Source: Anaerolineae bacterium (lineage in GTDB: Bacteria; Chloroflexota; Anaerolineae; 4572-78; J111). From it: a stretch of DNA of 28,379 nucleotides. This document shows, one piece after another, positions 1 through 8,384 of this stretch (position 1 is the stretch's first letter; every line of letters starts with the position of its first letter). Both the position numbers and the translations under genes were made by a program. The notes under the pieces were generated by a model. The model ran no database searches. It saw only the letters and a program-made list of their open reading frames with translations, and was not told where the DNA came from. The DNA is taken from positions 1 to 28,379 of the forward strand of contig JAGRBY010000020.1 of NCBI GenBank assembly GCA_020433835.1, given 5' to 3'.

Positions 1-123
1 GATCTAACCCTGCCCGAAGCAGAGAAAGCCGCGCTGGAAGTGATCTCGCTGCCGGTGCATCCGGCTTTAAGCAGCGCTGATTTGGAGACGATTGTTGCGG
101 CGGTGAATGGGTTGGTGGGATAA
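1..123 (+). CDS. C-terminal end of a DegT/DnrJ/EryC1/StrS-type sugar aminotransferase (partial)
   Basis: An open frame enters from the left edge and gives 40 residues before TAA at 121-123. The fragment reads ...LPEAEKAALEVISLPVHP... and ends in ...ADLETIVAAVNGLVG. The pattern P-x-A-E-x-A-x-x-E-V-(I/L)-S-L-P-x-H-P followed by a short helix is the usual C-terminus of PLP-dependent sugar aminotransferases that make amino-sugar nucleotides. The lysine and the cofactor site lie outside the window, so the family call rests only on this tail. A strong terminator follows at 213-253, so this gene probably ends an upstream operon that may supply an amino sugar to the same glycan. Confidence 0.7.
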   Translation, partial: DLTLPEAEKAALEVISLPVHPALSSADLETIVAAVNGLVG

Positions 124-212
124 GAGAGGTTTCGTTTGTTTGTTCACACAACCGGCTGTTAGTGCGGATTTATAAGCAAACGCGCATAAAAAAGTTCGTG
201 ATAATTTCATTT

Positions 213-253
213 TCCTCACTGCCAACAATATTTTTTGTAGTGAGGATTTTTTT
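213..253 (+). terminator. Rho-independent terminator after the aminotransferase
   Basis: TCCTCACT (213-220) and AGTGAGGA (239-246) form a perfect 8-bp stem. An inner ACAA/TTGT pairing can extend it, and seven T residues (247-253) follow directly. It lies 90 bases after the aminotransferase stop codon and is the only classical stem plus T-run I found in the window. It marks the border between the upstream operon and the glycan block. Confidence 0.75.
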
Positions 254-578
254 GCTCGGTTCAAAAAACTCTTGACAAGAGATATACAGTATTCGACACA
301 AAAGCCAAGAAGTGGTTAGCTTACATTTGGCCGAGAGACGATCTATTTGCCTTCTCCGTAGTTCTACAAGTCTTGTAGGAAGGTACCGGTTTTATAACAT
401 CCTCTCTCTATCCATTCGCTATAGTAACAATCCGGATTAGGTGTAATTTTTAGAACGAAATCGGCCCGTTCATAATTAGGGTTACCTTCCCGTGGCTTTT
501 TGCGCATTTTTGTTGAACGATTAGAATGTTCTTGAACTTTGGTCTTTTTCTTAATGGTAGTATTTAGGGACAAACAAT
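254..578. other. Upstream intergenic region of the glycan operon, no gene supported
   Basis: These 325 bases lie between the terminator and the first full gene. They are A+T-rich and presumably hold the promoter of the long operon, but I see no well-spaced -35/-10 pair. A TTGACA at 272-277 has no acceptable -10 box 16-18 bases downstream. A perfect short palindrome lies at 364-378. A reverse-strand open frame of 73 codons (364-585) overlaps the start of the next gene. It matches nothing I recognise, and I do not call it. Confidence 0.5.
364..378. promoter_or_regulatory. Short perfect palindrome, possible operator
   Basis: CTACAAG (364-370), one central T, then CTTGTAG (372-378) form a perfect inverted repeat with 7-base arms. 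It sits about 200 bases before the first gene of the operon, in a region with no supported gene. The symmetry suits binding by a dimeric regulator, but a chance palindrome cannot be excluded. No T-run follows, so it is not a terminator. Confidence 0.3.
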
Positions 579-1832
579 GTGTCACAGTCTATAGCAAATT
601 CCCAACGATATCTGAAATCGACAGTCGGCGGCGCGACAGCCAGAGAGTCAACACCCTATCCAATGGGAGACGTTATTATTACGTCTGGTAATGATGCGCT
701 TGAACTGTCGATCCTTATGCCATGCCTCAACGAAGCGGAAACACTGGAGCTATGCATAAATAAGGCTCAGACATTTTTGTACGAACATAACGTAAAAGGT
801 GAGGTAATAATTGCCGATAACGGCAGTACAGATGGCTCGCAGATGATTGCCACCCGGTTGGGAGCCAAAGTGATACAGGTGAAGGAGAAAGGGTATGGTG
901 CCGCACTTTTAGGCGGTATTGAAGCGGCCGAGGGACAGTATATTATTATGGGTGACTCGGATGACAGCTATGATTTTACTAACCTGATGCCCTTTGTAGA
1001 GAAACTGAGAGAGGGATACGATTTGGTCATGGGTAACCGCTTTAAGGGCGGTATTGCACCGGGGGCCATGCCGCCGCTACATCGGTATCTCGGCAATCCG
1101 GTATTGAGCTGGCTGGGACGACTTTTTTTTCAAACCCCCATCAGCGATTTCCACTGTGGTCTGCGTGGGTTTAACCGATCCGCCGTTAAGCAATTGGATT
1201 TGCAAACTACCGGCATGGAATTTGCCAGCGAGATGGTGGTGAAGGCATCGTTGTATGGTCAAAGCGTTGCCGAAGTGCCGACTACGCTCTCGCCCGATGG
1301 ACGCAGCCGCCAACCCCATTTACGCAGTTGGCGCGACGGCTGGCGGCATCTACGCTTTTTACTGCTCTACAGTCCGCGTTGGCTCTTTTTGATCCCAGGA
1401 CTGGCTCTATTTGGGCTGGGAATGTTGCTAATGCTGGTATTGTTAGGAGGGCCGGTGCATATCAACGGCCTTTATTTTGGGCTACACTATATGGTACTGG
1501 GCAGTATGATAACCCTGATCGGGTTCCAGATAGTGTCCTTGGGCATCTATGCTAGTGTTTTCTCGGTAACAGAGCATTACGCCCGCGCCAGCAATACGGT
1601 CAGCATGATAAACCGATACTTCAACTTGGAGCGGGGGATTGGGTTGGGAAGCTTATTGTTTTTAATAGGTGTAGTCATCAACCTCTACGTAGTATATGTC
1701 TGGCTGAACCAAGGCTTTGCCGGTCAGCTACGCATTGGTGAAACAATTTTGGCGATGACTTTGATGGTCATTGGCGTGCAAACAGTTTTTTCCTCTTTTT
1801 TCCTCAGCCTGATGGGTATTCAGCACAAATAA
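579..1832 (+). CDS. GT2 glycosyltransferase, polyprenol-phosphate sugar synthase-like, with C-terminal membrane domain
   Basis: This 417-residue protein has an N-terminal GT-A domain of the DPM1/dolichol-phosphate glucose or mannose synthase type. It contains S-I-L-M-P-C-L-N-E near residue 44, A-D-N-G-S-T-D-G-S (79-87) for nucleotide binding, and the metal-binding D-S-D motif (126-128) inside G-D-S-D-D-S-Y-D. About four hydrophobic helices follow from residue 260 to the end. Such enzymes transfer a sugar from UDP- or GDP-sugar to polyprenyl phosphate at the cytoplasmic face. The product would be a donor for GT-C enzymes, and two GT-C-like genes lie downstream. The GTG start is preferred because AGGGA (566-570) lies 8 bases upstream; an alternative ATG at 663 lacks a ribosome site. 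It is the first gene of the block, 3 bases before the next. Confidence 0.85.
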   Translation: MSQSIANSQRYLKSTVGGATARESTPYPMGDVIITSGNDALELSILMPCLNEAETLELCINKAQTFLYEHNVKGEVIIADNGSTDGSQMIATRLGAKVIQVKEKGYGAALLGGIEAAEGQYIIMGDSDDSYDFTNLMPFVEKLREGYDLVMGNRFKGGIAPGAMPPLHRYLGNPVLSWLGRLFFQTPISDFHCGLRGFNRSAVKQLDLQTTGMEFASEMVVKASLYGQSVAEVPTTLSPDGRSRQPHLRSWRDGWRHLRFLLLYSPRWLFLIPGLALFGLGMLLMLVLLGGPVHINGLYFGLHYMVLGSMITLIGFQIVSLGIYASVFSVTEHYARASNTVSMINRYFNLERGIGLGSLLFLIGVVINLYVVYVWLNQGFAGQLRIGETILAMTLMVIGVQTVFSSFFLSLMGIQHK

Positions 1833-1835
1833 TAT

Positions 1836-2978
1836 ATGAAAATTGCTTTTGTTTACGATGTAATCTACCCCTATGTGAAGGGCGGTGGGGAGCGACGCTA
1901 TTATGAACTGGCTCGACGGCTCAACGGCGAACACGAAATTCATTTATGGGGTATGAAATTTTGGGATGGACCGGATGTGATTCAAAATGAGGAGGGGATT
2001 ACGCTGCATGGTGTTTGTCCGCCGATGCCGTTGTATGTAAATGGGCGACGTTCTATTAAGCAGGCTGTTTACTACGCAATCCGACTGTTTCGACCGCTTA
2101 TTAAAGAAGATTATGATTTGATTGAGTGTCCATCTGCTCCTTTTTTTCCTATTTTCACCTGTAAACTGTATTCATTGCTTAAGCGACGTCCGCTGGTAGT
2201 GGTCTGGTTGGAATATTGGGGTGATTACTGGTATGACTACCTGGGCCGAATGGGCGGTGTGGCCAAATTTATTGAAAAAGTGGCCAGCAAACTGCCAGAC
2301 CATATTATTGCTATTTCCAATCACACCCGAGATGCGTTAGCGTCTACTGGTGTAAGCCATAACGTGATATCCTCAATTCCGCTAGGGATAAATCTGGCCG
2401 ATATTCAAACTGTTGAACCTGCTAGCCACCAGAGCGACATTATTTTTGTGGGACGGTTGATTAAAGAAAAAAATGTCGATATTTTATTGCATGTTGTCCA
2501 GAAACTTTTAAAAAAAGGGGTGGATGTACAATGCAACATTGTGGGGGATGGTCCTGAAAAGGAGCGGCTTGAAGATATGTGCAAAAAACTTGAAATTGAG
2601 CCAAATATTCACTTTTTGGGGTTTGTGGAACGCTCTGAACATGTTTATGGGCTGATGAAAGCCTCTAAAGTGTTTGTGTTTCCTTCAACCCGAGAAGGGT
2701 TTGGACTGGTTATTCCAGAAGCTAATGCTTGTGGCTTACCGGCAATTGTGATACAGCACGAACAAAATGCAGCGACATTACTGATTGACCACGGCAACAA
2801 TGGGTTTATCTGTGATCTAGAAGAAGAACAGATTGTTGATCTGGTTTACCAACTGTTAACCAATAAAAAGGCTTATTCTGCGGTAAAAACTAATGTACTG
2901 ACCTGGGCTAGACAGTTTGATTGGGAAGTGGCAGCCCAACACACAGCAGATGTTTACCAGATGGTATTAGAAAATTAA
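1836..2978 (+). CDS. GT4 glycosyltransferase (GT-B fold)
   Basis: This 380-residue retaining glycosyltransferase opens with M-K-I-A-F-V-Y-D and the glycine-rich V-K-G-G-G-E-R-R loop typical of GT4 N-domains. The C-domain begins near F-V-G-R-L-I-K-E-K-N and carries the E-x7-E donor-sugar motif at residues 287-295 (E-G-F-G-L-V-I-P-E). The length and both Rossmann domains match family norms. It would add one sugar from a nucleotide donor to a lipid-linked intermediate in the cytoplasm. Donor and acceptor cannot be read from sequence. It starts 3 bases after the GT2 stop codon, so the two are almost surely co-translated. Confidence 0.9.
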   Translation: MKIAFVYDVIYPYVKGGGERRYYELARRLNGEHEIHLWGMKFWDGPDVIQNEEGITLHGVCPPMPLYVNGRRSIKQAVYYAIRLFRPLIKEDYDLIECPSAPFFPIFTCKLYSLLKRRPLVVVWLEYWGDYWYDYLGRMGGVAKFIEKVASKLPDHIIAISNHTRDALASTGVSHNVISSIPLGINLADIQTVEPASHQSDIIFVGRLIKEKNVDILLHVVQKLLKKGVDVQCNIVGDGPEKERLEDMCKKLEIEPNIHFLGFVERSEHVYGLMKASKVFVFPSTREGFGLVIPEANACGLPAIVIQHEQNAATLLIDHGNNGFICDLEEEQIVDLVYQLLTNKKAYSAVKTNVLTWARQFDWEVAAQHTADVYQMVLEN

Positions 2979-3034
2979 TTTAAGGTGTCTGTTTACAGGG
3001 ATACTAATTTTTTTCGTTATAAAAGAAATTTGAT

Positions 3035-3919
3035 ATGCAACAGGATAAATCTACAAACCAGATTGTTAAGCCGAATTTCCTTTATATTGGTGCGGCTAAA
3101 GCCGGGTCGAGTTGGATCTACGAAATTCTTCGCGAGCATCCAGAGGTATTTGTACCCGTAGCCAAAGAGATTGAATTCTTCAATAAACATTATAACAAAG
3201 GGCTAGATTGGTATCTTCCTTACTTTCAAGCCGGAGATAGAGCGAAAGCTGTTGGTGAGCTATGCCACGATTACTTTTTACAAGAAGAAACAGCCCACAA
3301 AATAAAAAAGCACCTGCCTGACGTACGCTTAATCAGTTGTCTACGTGAACCGGTGGACAGAACTATTTCAAATTTCTCATATGCTAAAACATTAACACTT
3401 GCTCCAAATGCTTCATTTGAAGCCTTTGCCTTTAGAGAAAAAGTTATTAGTTACAGCGACTATTACTATAACCTGCGGCCCTATTTCGAGTTATTTCCCA
3501 CAGATAATATTCTAATTCTTTTTTATGATGATTTGAAGAAGGACCCTAAACACTTTGCCCGTAGAATATATGAATTTATAGGGGTGGACTATGAGTTCAC
3601 GCCTGAGGTATTACATAAAAAAGTCCTTAAAACAGGCAGCCCCCGATGGGTATGGTTGGCTCATACGGCTTTTAGAATCGGAAAAAAGTTAAGGAACCGC
3701 GGTTTAAACACAATAGTTGGAAGTGTTAAAAAATCCATTTTGTTTCAAAAATTGCTCTATACCAATTTAGAAAATATGCCTGAAATTTCAGAAGACTCAA
3801 TTCTGGAACTGCGAGCGCTTTATCAAAAGCGATTGACCGGTCTGCCAGAGTTGATCGGCCAACCTTTGCCAGCAGGTTGGGGATATAAGTTTATTTCACC
3901 AGAAGCAGTTTCTCAATAA
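3035..3919 (+). CDS. Sulfotransferase, heparan-sulfate N-/3-O-sulfotransferase-like
   Basis: This 294-residue protein has the PAPS 5'-phosphosulfate loop near the N-terminus, G-A-A-K-A-G-S-S-W at 19-27 with K22. It has the 3'-phosphate site at R-L-I-S-C-L-R-E-P-V-D-R-T-I-S around 98-112. The segment A-K-E-I-E-F-F (43-49) resembles the K-E-x-x-F-F motif of heparan-sulfate sulfotransferases, whose glutamate acts as the base. E45 is therefore the candidate catalytic residue. There is no signal peptide or membrane helix, so it should act in the cytoplasm on a nucleotide- or lipid-linked glycan before export. It sits between two GT4 genes, 5 bases before the next, which argues for a glycan acceptor. 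Sulfate position and sugar are unknown. Confidence 0.85.
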   Translation: MQQDKSTNQIVKPNFLYIGAAKAGSSWIYEILREHPEVFVPVAKEIEFFNKHYNKGLDWYLPYFQAGDRAKAVGELCHDYFLQEETAHKIKKHLPDVRLISCLREPVDRTISNFSYAKTLTLAPNASFEAFAFREKVISYSDYYYNLRPYFELFPTDNILILFYDDLKKDPKHFARRIYEFIGVDYEFTPEVLHKKVLKTGSPRWVWLAHTAFRIGKKLRNRGLNTIVGSVKKSILFQKLLYTNLENMPEISEDSILELRALYQKRLTGLPELIGQPLPAGWGYKFISPEAVSQ

Positions 3920-3924
3920 TCAAT

Positions 3925-5091
3925 ATGAAAATCTGTATGATGATCGATAGCTGGAGTCGCGATTTTCAAACCGGGGGTGGCCATGTGGCCGTATGGCAGC
4001 TATCTCAACATTTGGTTAGGAATCACGGCTGCACCGTTGATATAGTAACAAGTACCCAACCAAACAGCAACAACACTCGCCCGATGGTGGTAGAACAATA
4101 TCTGAATGGCCGTCTGCGTCTGATTCGGGTTGGTCCCTGCTGCTTTTCGGCGGATAGTTTTTTAGGTAAATTGATATATTGCGTGGTTGCCATTCCATTT
4201 GTAGTGCGGCAGCGCTACCAATTGATCAACGCCCATGCTTTTGCCGCTGGCCTGCCGGGTTGGGTCGCTGGCCGGTTAAAAGGAAAGCCGATCATTTTTA
4301 CTGTGCAGGGCATTGGTCAAAAAAGTATGGACAAGATGGTCGGTCACCGACTGAAAGCAAAAATTCTGGTTATCCTGGAAACTATTTTACTATTCAAAAT
4401 AAAATATGATCAGGAGATCAGCGTTAGCCGCGATATATTCGAATATCCTAATGTTAATCAAAACATTGCTGTCATTCCCAATGGAGTCAATTTGGCTGAG
4501 TTTGAGGCTGTAACCTGCAAAAAAGCCGACAAGTTTCAACTAATTTTTGTAGGGCGGTTTCATCCTCAAAAGGGATTGTTTGACCTAGTTGAAGCCATAC
4601 GCCAAGTAGTAAGACACCAGCCAAACGTGCAGGTACTCATGGTTGGTACAGGCGGCCAACTAAGGACATTGAAAGAGCTGATTAAAACATATAGACTAAA
4701 TGAGCATTTCATCTTCACCGGTCATCTTACCGGCGTTAACAAGGTCAGAGCCTTCAAATCATCACATCTATTCGTGCTGCCTTCTTTGTACGAGGGCCAG
4801 CCTTTAACCTTGCTGGAAGCCTGGGCAGCCAAACTACCAGTTCTGGTAACAAGCGTAGGGGCTAACCCGGATTTTGTACAGGAAGGCGAAAATGGTTATT
4901 TAGTGTCACCACAACGGCCGGAACAGTTAGCCAATGTAATTTGCCATGCGATAGAGAACCCAAACCTAGCCCAAATGGGAGAAAAGGGTTACCAACTGGT
5001 GCAGCAGCAGTACAGTTGGGACTTTGTGGCGGATCAAACATTTAGGCTTTACAAAAAGTCGATTGCCACATATCAAGGAAGAGGCACGTAG
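3925..5091 (+). CDS. GT4 glycosyltransferase (GT-B fold)
   Basis: A 388-residue GT4 enzyme. The N-domain begins M-K-I-C-M-M-I-D-S-W with the glycine-rich Q-T-G-G-G-H-V-A-V-W loop. The C-domain begins at L-I-F-V-G-R-F-H-P-Q-K-G-L, a common GT4 signature, and has E-x7-E at 290-298 (E-G-Q-P-L-T-L-L-E). It is likely a cytoplasmic enzyme of repeat-unit assembly. Only 5 bases separate it from the genes on both sides, so it is part of one transcript. Sugar specificity cannot be assigned. Confidence 0.9.
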   Translation: MKICMMIDSWSRDFQTGGGHVAVWQLSQHLVRNHGCTVDIVTSTQPNSNNTRPMVVEQYLNGRLRLIRVGPCCFSADSFLGKLIYCVVAIPFVVRQRYQLINAHAFAAGLPGWVAGRLKGKPIIFTVQGIGQKSMDKMVGHRLKAKILVILETILLFKIKYDQEISVSRDIFEYPNVNQNIAVIPNGVNLAEFEAVTCKKADKFQLIFVGRFHPQKGLFDLVEAIRQVVRHQPNVQVLMVGTGGQLRTLKELIKTYRLNEHFIFTGHLTGVNKVRAFKSSHLFVLPSLYEGQPLTLLEAWAAKLPVLVTSVGANPDFVQEGENGYLVSPQRPEQLANVICHAIENPNLAQMGEKGYQLVQQQYSWDFVADQTFRLYKKSIATYQGRGT

Positions 5092-5096
5092 AATTT

Positions 5097-6254
5097 ATGG
5101 CTGTTAAGGTGTTATTGGTTATGGGACCAATCATCCGAGGAGGGGCAGAGTTACAGGTATATGAAATCGCCCGTCATCTGGATCAGACTCGCTTTAAGCC
5201 AATTATCTGCTCGGTCAGTTATAAACCAAGTTCGATGCTGAATAATCAATTGGCTGACCTCGCCCCACAAGATATAGAATTGCAACACCGCTTCTTAGAT
5301 TTGGGCATTAAGCTATATGAACTTGATCGCTACCCGGTTTATGACCCACGTGGCGTGAGAGAGGTCGCCTCTATCATTCGCCGGGAACAAATTGACCTGG
5401 TCCATGTTAATCTGGTGATTTGGGGGCAACTTGCCGGCCTACTAACCGGAGTTCCCACTATCCCCCACGTTCGCTCTGAGCTGGATTGGCCGGATATTCC
5501 CCGATTAGCTTATTGGGGCAATTTTGCCACCCACCGCTGGTTCAAAGTCGTGATTGCTGTGAGCGAGGCGGTGAAGTCACAGGTTGTTCAGCGCTGGCAC
5601 GTGCGTCCGGAAAATATCCAAGTGGTTCATTCCGGCATCGATCTGGAGCGCTTCAATCCCGACTCTTTTCAGGATTTAGAAGAATTACGGCAAACCCTTG
5701 CGATACAACCTGAAGAAAAAATTGTTATTCGGGTGGCTAATGCCAGGGCAGCTAAGGGTCTTGAACACTTTGTAGAACTGGCTGCTCTTGTGTGTAAGCA
5801 GCGCTCTGATACACGTTTTATGTTGGTCGGAGACGGGGATTTGCTCCCCCAACTGAAAGCGCAGGCGCAGGTCCACAACCTGGGTAAACGGCTGCTCTTT
5901 TTAGGGCGACGCAGCGATGTGCCACAATTGTTGGCTCTGGCCGATGTATTTGTTTCAACCTCACTGAAAGAGGCTAGCCCCGGATCAATGAAAGAAGCTA
6001 TGGCCATGCACCTACCGGTGGTGGCTACCGCTGTGGGAGGCCACCCCGAGATTGTAGCCGACGGCCACAGCGGCTGTTTGACCCCGCCCGGCGATCTAGA
6101 GGCTATGGCTGAACAAGTTATCTGGTTACTGGACCATCCTACCGAAGCAGCCACTATGGGTAACCGGGGTAGAACTATTGTGGCTGCTAAATTTACCAAC
6201 CGCCATATGGTTAGCGGTGTAGAGCAGGCGTATGCAACTGCCTTCCAACCTTAA
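5097..6254 (+). CDS. GT4 glycosyltransferase (GT-B fold)
   Basis: A 385-residue GT4 enzyme with the start L-L-V-M-G-P-I-I-R-G-G-A-E-L-Q-V-Y, the typical G-G-A-E acceptor-side loop. S-G-I-D-L-E-R-F-N-P lies in the interdomain region. The C-domain contains M-L-V-G-D-G-D-L-L-P and the E-x7-E motif at 292-300 (E-A-S-P-G-S-M-K-E). This N-terminal loop and S-G-I-D-x-x-x-F-x-P are shared with many capsule and exopolysaccharide enzymes. The start is an ATG 5 bases after the previous stop codon. Donor and linkage cannot be predicted. Confidence 0.9.
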   Translation: MAVKVLLVMGPIIRGGAELQVYEIARHLDQTRFKPIICSVSYKPSSMLNNQLADLAPQDIELQHRFLDLGIKLYELDRYPVYDPRGVREVASIIRREQIDLVHVNLVIWGQLAGLLTGVPTIPHVRSELDWPDIPRLAYWGNFATHRWFKVVIAVSEAVKSQVVQRWHVRPENIQVVHSGIDLERFNPDSFQDLEELRQTLAIQPEEKIVIRVANARAAKGLEHFVELAALVCKQRSDTRFMLVGDGDLLPQLKAQAQVHNLGKRLLFLGRRSDVPQLLALADVFVSTSLKEASPGSMKEAMAMHLPVVATAVGGHPEIVADGHSGCLTPPGDLEAMAEQVIWLLDHPTEAATMGNRGRTIVAAKFTNRHMVSGVEQAYATAFQP

Positions 6255-6274
6255 TTTGTTATGGGACGGGTGAT

Positions 6275-7129
6275 ATGCTCAATCAAGACGTCGTAGTGAT
6301 CAATGCTTTCACTAGAGGTGGGAGTAACATCTTATGGAATATTCTTCAATCTCATCCCGACATTTGTTCACCAATTTATGAAACTGGCCAAGTTCTATAT
6401 CCATTCAAGGGAGCTTGGATTATTGGAGATATATTAAGACCCATTTATGCTTCTGAAGCAATTTGCAAACACCTCTTAATTAAACTCATTGGCCCATGGA
6501 TTGATCGAAGATTGTACACCTTTAAGCTTAAAAATCTTAACAATGAAGATAATCGTTATCGATATGAGAATGTTCCTTACACAAAAGCTCAACTCGAAAC
6601 CACTACTCTTTGCTTGAAATCCATAGATCAAGATATCAAACTCAACAGGCTGTTATCAACCATTTATGAAAAAATAGCTTTCATTGGACTAGTTCGCAAT
6701 GGTTATGCATTGTGTGAAGGATGGATGCGCCGAGGGCTATCAGCAAAATCAGCCGGCATTCTATACCAAAGTGTTGTTGATAAATTACTTGAAGACAAGA
6801 ATTATTATTTACGACACCTTATTTTAAGGTTTGAGGATATATTGACCAATCCATTTGGTACTGCACATTTGTTATATAAGTTCTTAAAACTTGATCCCGT
6901 TCAGCTTAACAAATTGAGATTAAAGTCTAAACGAATAATTAACAATACCGGGGACCACAAAGCAGCATTTGGTGAGGAAAACAAAAAGTATTGGTTTAAT
7001 CAGTCAGAAATTGAAAAAGTATTGATATCTGATATATCTAAAACTCAGGCAAACCGATTATCAGAACACGACCGTAGGCAGTTTGAAGCATACGCAAAAT
7101 CGGCTTTACAGTATTTTAATTATGGTTAA
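6275..7129 (+). CDS. Divergent sulfotransferase-family protein
   Basis: This 284-residue protein has a P-loop-like 5'-phosphosulfate site at 12-21 (F-T-R-G-G-S-N-I-L-W) followed by L-Q-S-H-P-D-I, as in bacterial sulfotransferase relatives. The counterpart of the 3'-phosphate site is I-G-L-V-R-N-G-Y-A-L-C-E-G-W (137-150). R141 is present, but the usual serine a few residues later appears to be glycine (G149), so PAPS binding may be altered. The middle is rich in K, N and I, and the gene is visibly more A+T-rich than its GT4 neighbours, which hints at separate acquisition. It follows the GT4 gene by 20 bases and precedes a long gap. It is probably a cytoplasmic glycan sulfotransferase or an inactive relative; activity is uncertain. 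Confidence 0.6.
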   Translation: MLNQDVVVINAFTRGGSNILWNILQSHPDICSPIYETGQVLYPFKGAWIIGDILRPIYASEAICKHLLIKLIGPWIDRRLYTFKLKNLNNEDNRYRYENVPYTKAQLETTTLCLKSIDQDIKLNRLLSTIYEKIAFIGLVRNGYALCEGWMRRGLSAKSAGILYQSVVDKLLEDKNYYLRHLILRFEDILTNPFGTAHLLYKFLKLDPVQLNKLRLKSKRIINNTGDHKAAFGEENKKYWFNQSEIEKVLISDISKTQANRLSEHDRRQFEAYAKSALQYFNYG

Positions 7130-7464
7130 ACCTTAACGTCCAAAACCCTGTACCTAAATTCTTGGTCTTCAAAAGGTACTCCCATTTTTTGATACCATGA
7201 GCAGTGCAAAACTATTTCTGATCACTATAAAACTGAGAGGTGCAAGTGGCAACTTATATACCCAACCTATATACTCTATTGACTCAAATCGCCAACAGTT
7301 CTGTATTAGCAAAATTTTGCCATTTCACCAGTAAATCTGCCCCAGGCAAAAAGATAAGATTATAAAAAAGATCAATTGGATAAGTAAGCTCTAAAGAAAA
7401 TTGCAACTATGATCCAACCAATGTTGAGTCAGCAAAGTCACATTACTTTATCGGAAAAATCGAG
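7130..7464. other. 335-base intergenic gap inside the glycan block
   Basis: This A+T-rich stretch has no open frame I can support, no tRNA-like fold and no stem plus T-run terminator. It could hold an internal promoter for the next gene. TTGACT at 7279-7284 is followed by TATTAG only after about 19 bases, too weak to call. An 8-base inverted pair, TGACTCAA (7280-7287) and TTGAGTCA (7424-7431), lies 136 bases apart and may be chance. The gap follows the divergent A+T-rich sulfotransferase, so it may be a scar of insertion or loss. Confidence 0.4.
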
Positions 7465-8361
7465 TTGAACACGACCACGCCTCTATTTTCTGGCCGAGTT
7501 GGGTTTGCCGTAGGTACAGGCCGTAATGGAACCCATTTTCTGGCCGAAGTTTTAGGTAATGAACCGGGTGTGGCCGCCAGCCACGAACGCAATCCGCTAA
7601 ATGAGACGTTTCATCGCTACTGCCAGTGGTACAAACTGCCGGTAGATCACGCGGGCTACTTGCAGACCAAAGAGCAGGAAATCCGGCAGGATTTGGCCCA
7701 GCATCGATTCTCATTTGAGGCCAGCGCTCACCTTTCCTTGTCTATTTGCCAGTTGTACGAACGCTTTGGAGCCAAATTTCTGCTGTTAACGCGCAGCCCA
7801 GAGCGAGTGATTAATTCTTACGTGGTTAAAGGATGGTACACTGAACCGTTTGTACAACAAAACCCTAGGCTTGCTCTGGGCTACCAGCAGCAGGAACTGT
7901 TCCATCGCTTTTTGGGACGCATTGCGCCACAGGGTGAAAAGTTTGAGCAATGGAACAAAATGACCCGGATTGGTAAACTAGCCTGGTACTGGTCGGCCTT
8001 ACATAAAGCGATTCTGGAGCAATTTGCCCATATTCCGACCAGTCACTGGCGTGTTGAGAAATTAGAAACATTTAAGTATGAGCAGTATATAAGTGCTACC
8101 CAGTTCTTAGGCATAGAGGCCTCACTCTCCGCCAGTAAATATAACGCTATTGTTAAACGACGACCGGCTTCATTTAATGAAGTGCCGACTATTGCCGATT
8201 GGAATCAGAAAGAAATTGCCGAATTTGAGGCTGAAGTTGGGCATATGGCCAGTAAGCTGGGTTATGAATATCAGGTAGATCAGTTGCCAATACCCCCACA
8301 CAAGCCTATTTCATTGTTATCTCGGCTAAAAGTTGCTCTAAAAAACCGGCGACAGTTGTAA
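7465..8361 (+). CDS. Sulfotransferase-family protein
   Basis: A 298-residue protein beginning near V-G-F-A-V-G-T-G-R-N-G-T-H-F (12-25), a clear 5'-phosphosulfate loop. The 3'-phosphate site is at K-F-L-L-L-T-R-S-P-E-R-V-I-N-S (104-118), with R110 and S118 in the expected places. S-H-E-R-N-P-L-N (39-46) follows the first helix and may form part of the active site. No signal peptide or membrane helix is seen, so the enzyme is cytoplasmic. The start is a TTG at 7465 with GGA and GAG upstream. No ATG lies near the conserved N-terminus, so a non-ATG start is required. It precedes the flippase gene by 23 bases. The acceptor is unknown. Confidence 0.75.
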   Translation: MNTTTPLFSGRVGFAVGTGRNGTHFLAEVLGNEPGVAASHERNPLNETFHRYCQWYKLPVDHAGYLQTKEQEIRQDLAQHRFSFEASAHLSLSICQLYERFGAKFLLLTRSPERVINSYVVKGWYTEPFVQQNPRLALGYQQQELFHRFLGRIAPQGEKFEQWNKMTRIGKLAWYWSALHKAILEQFAHIPTSHWRVEKLETFKYEQYISATQFLGIEASLSASKYNAIVKRRPASFNEVPTIADWNQKEIAEFEAEVGHMASKLGYEYQVDQLPIPPHKPISLLSRLKVALKNRRQL

Positions 8362-8384
8362 TCGCTGTTTTTAAGGATTTTATA

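Noticed and set aside
272..300. TTGACA followed by TATACA as a promoter
   Set aside because: The two boxes are only about 5 bases apart. No -10-like hexamer lies 16-18 bases after TTGACA.
364..585. Reverse-strand open frame of 73 codons before the first glycan gene
   Set aside because: It overlaps the start and ribosome site of the GT2 gene, matches no family I recognise, and contains the palindrome at its end. The charged and aromatic composition is not enough to call it a gene.
2985..3020. Hairpin CTGT-TT-ACAG with a later T-run after the first GT4 gene
   Set aside because: The stem has only 4 base pairs and the T-run is separated by about 10 bases, so it is unlikely to terminate transcription.
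5669..6199. Reverse-strand open frame of 176 codons
   Set aside because: It lies wholly inside a GT4 gene with an intact E-x7-E motif, and its composition is typical of an antisense shadow.
7280..7431. Inverted pair TGACTCAA/TTGAGTCA in the 335-base gap
   Set aside because: Eight matching bases 136 apart, without extension, can easily occur by chance, and there is no mobile-element content between them.
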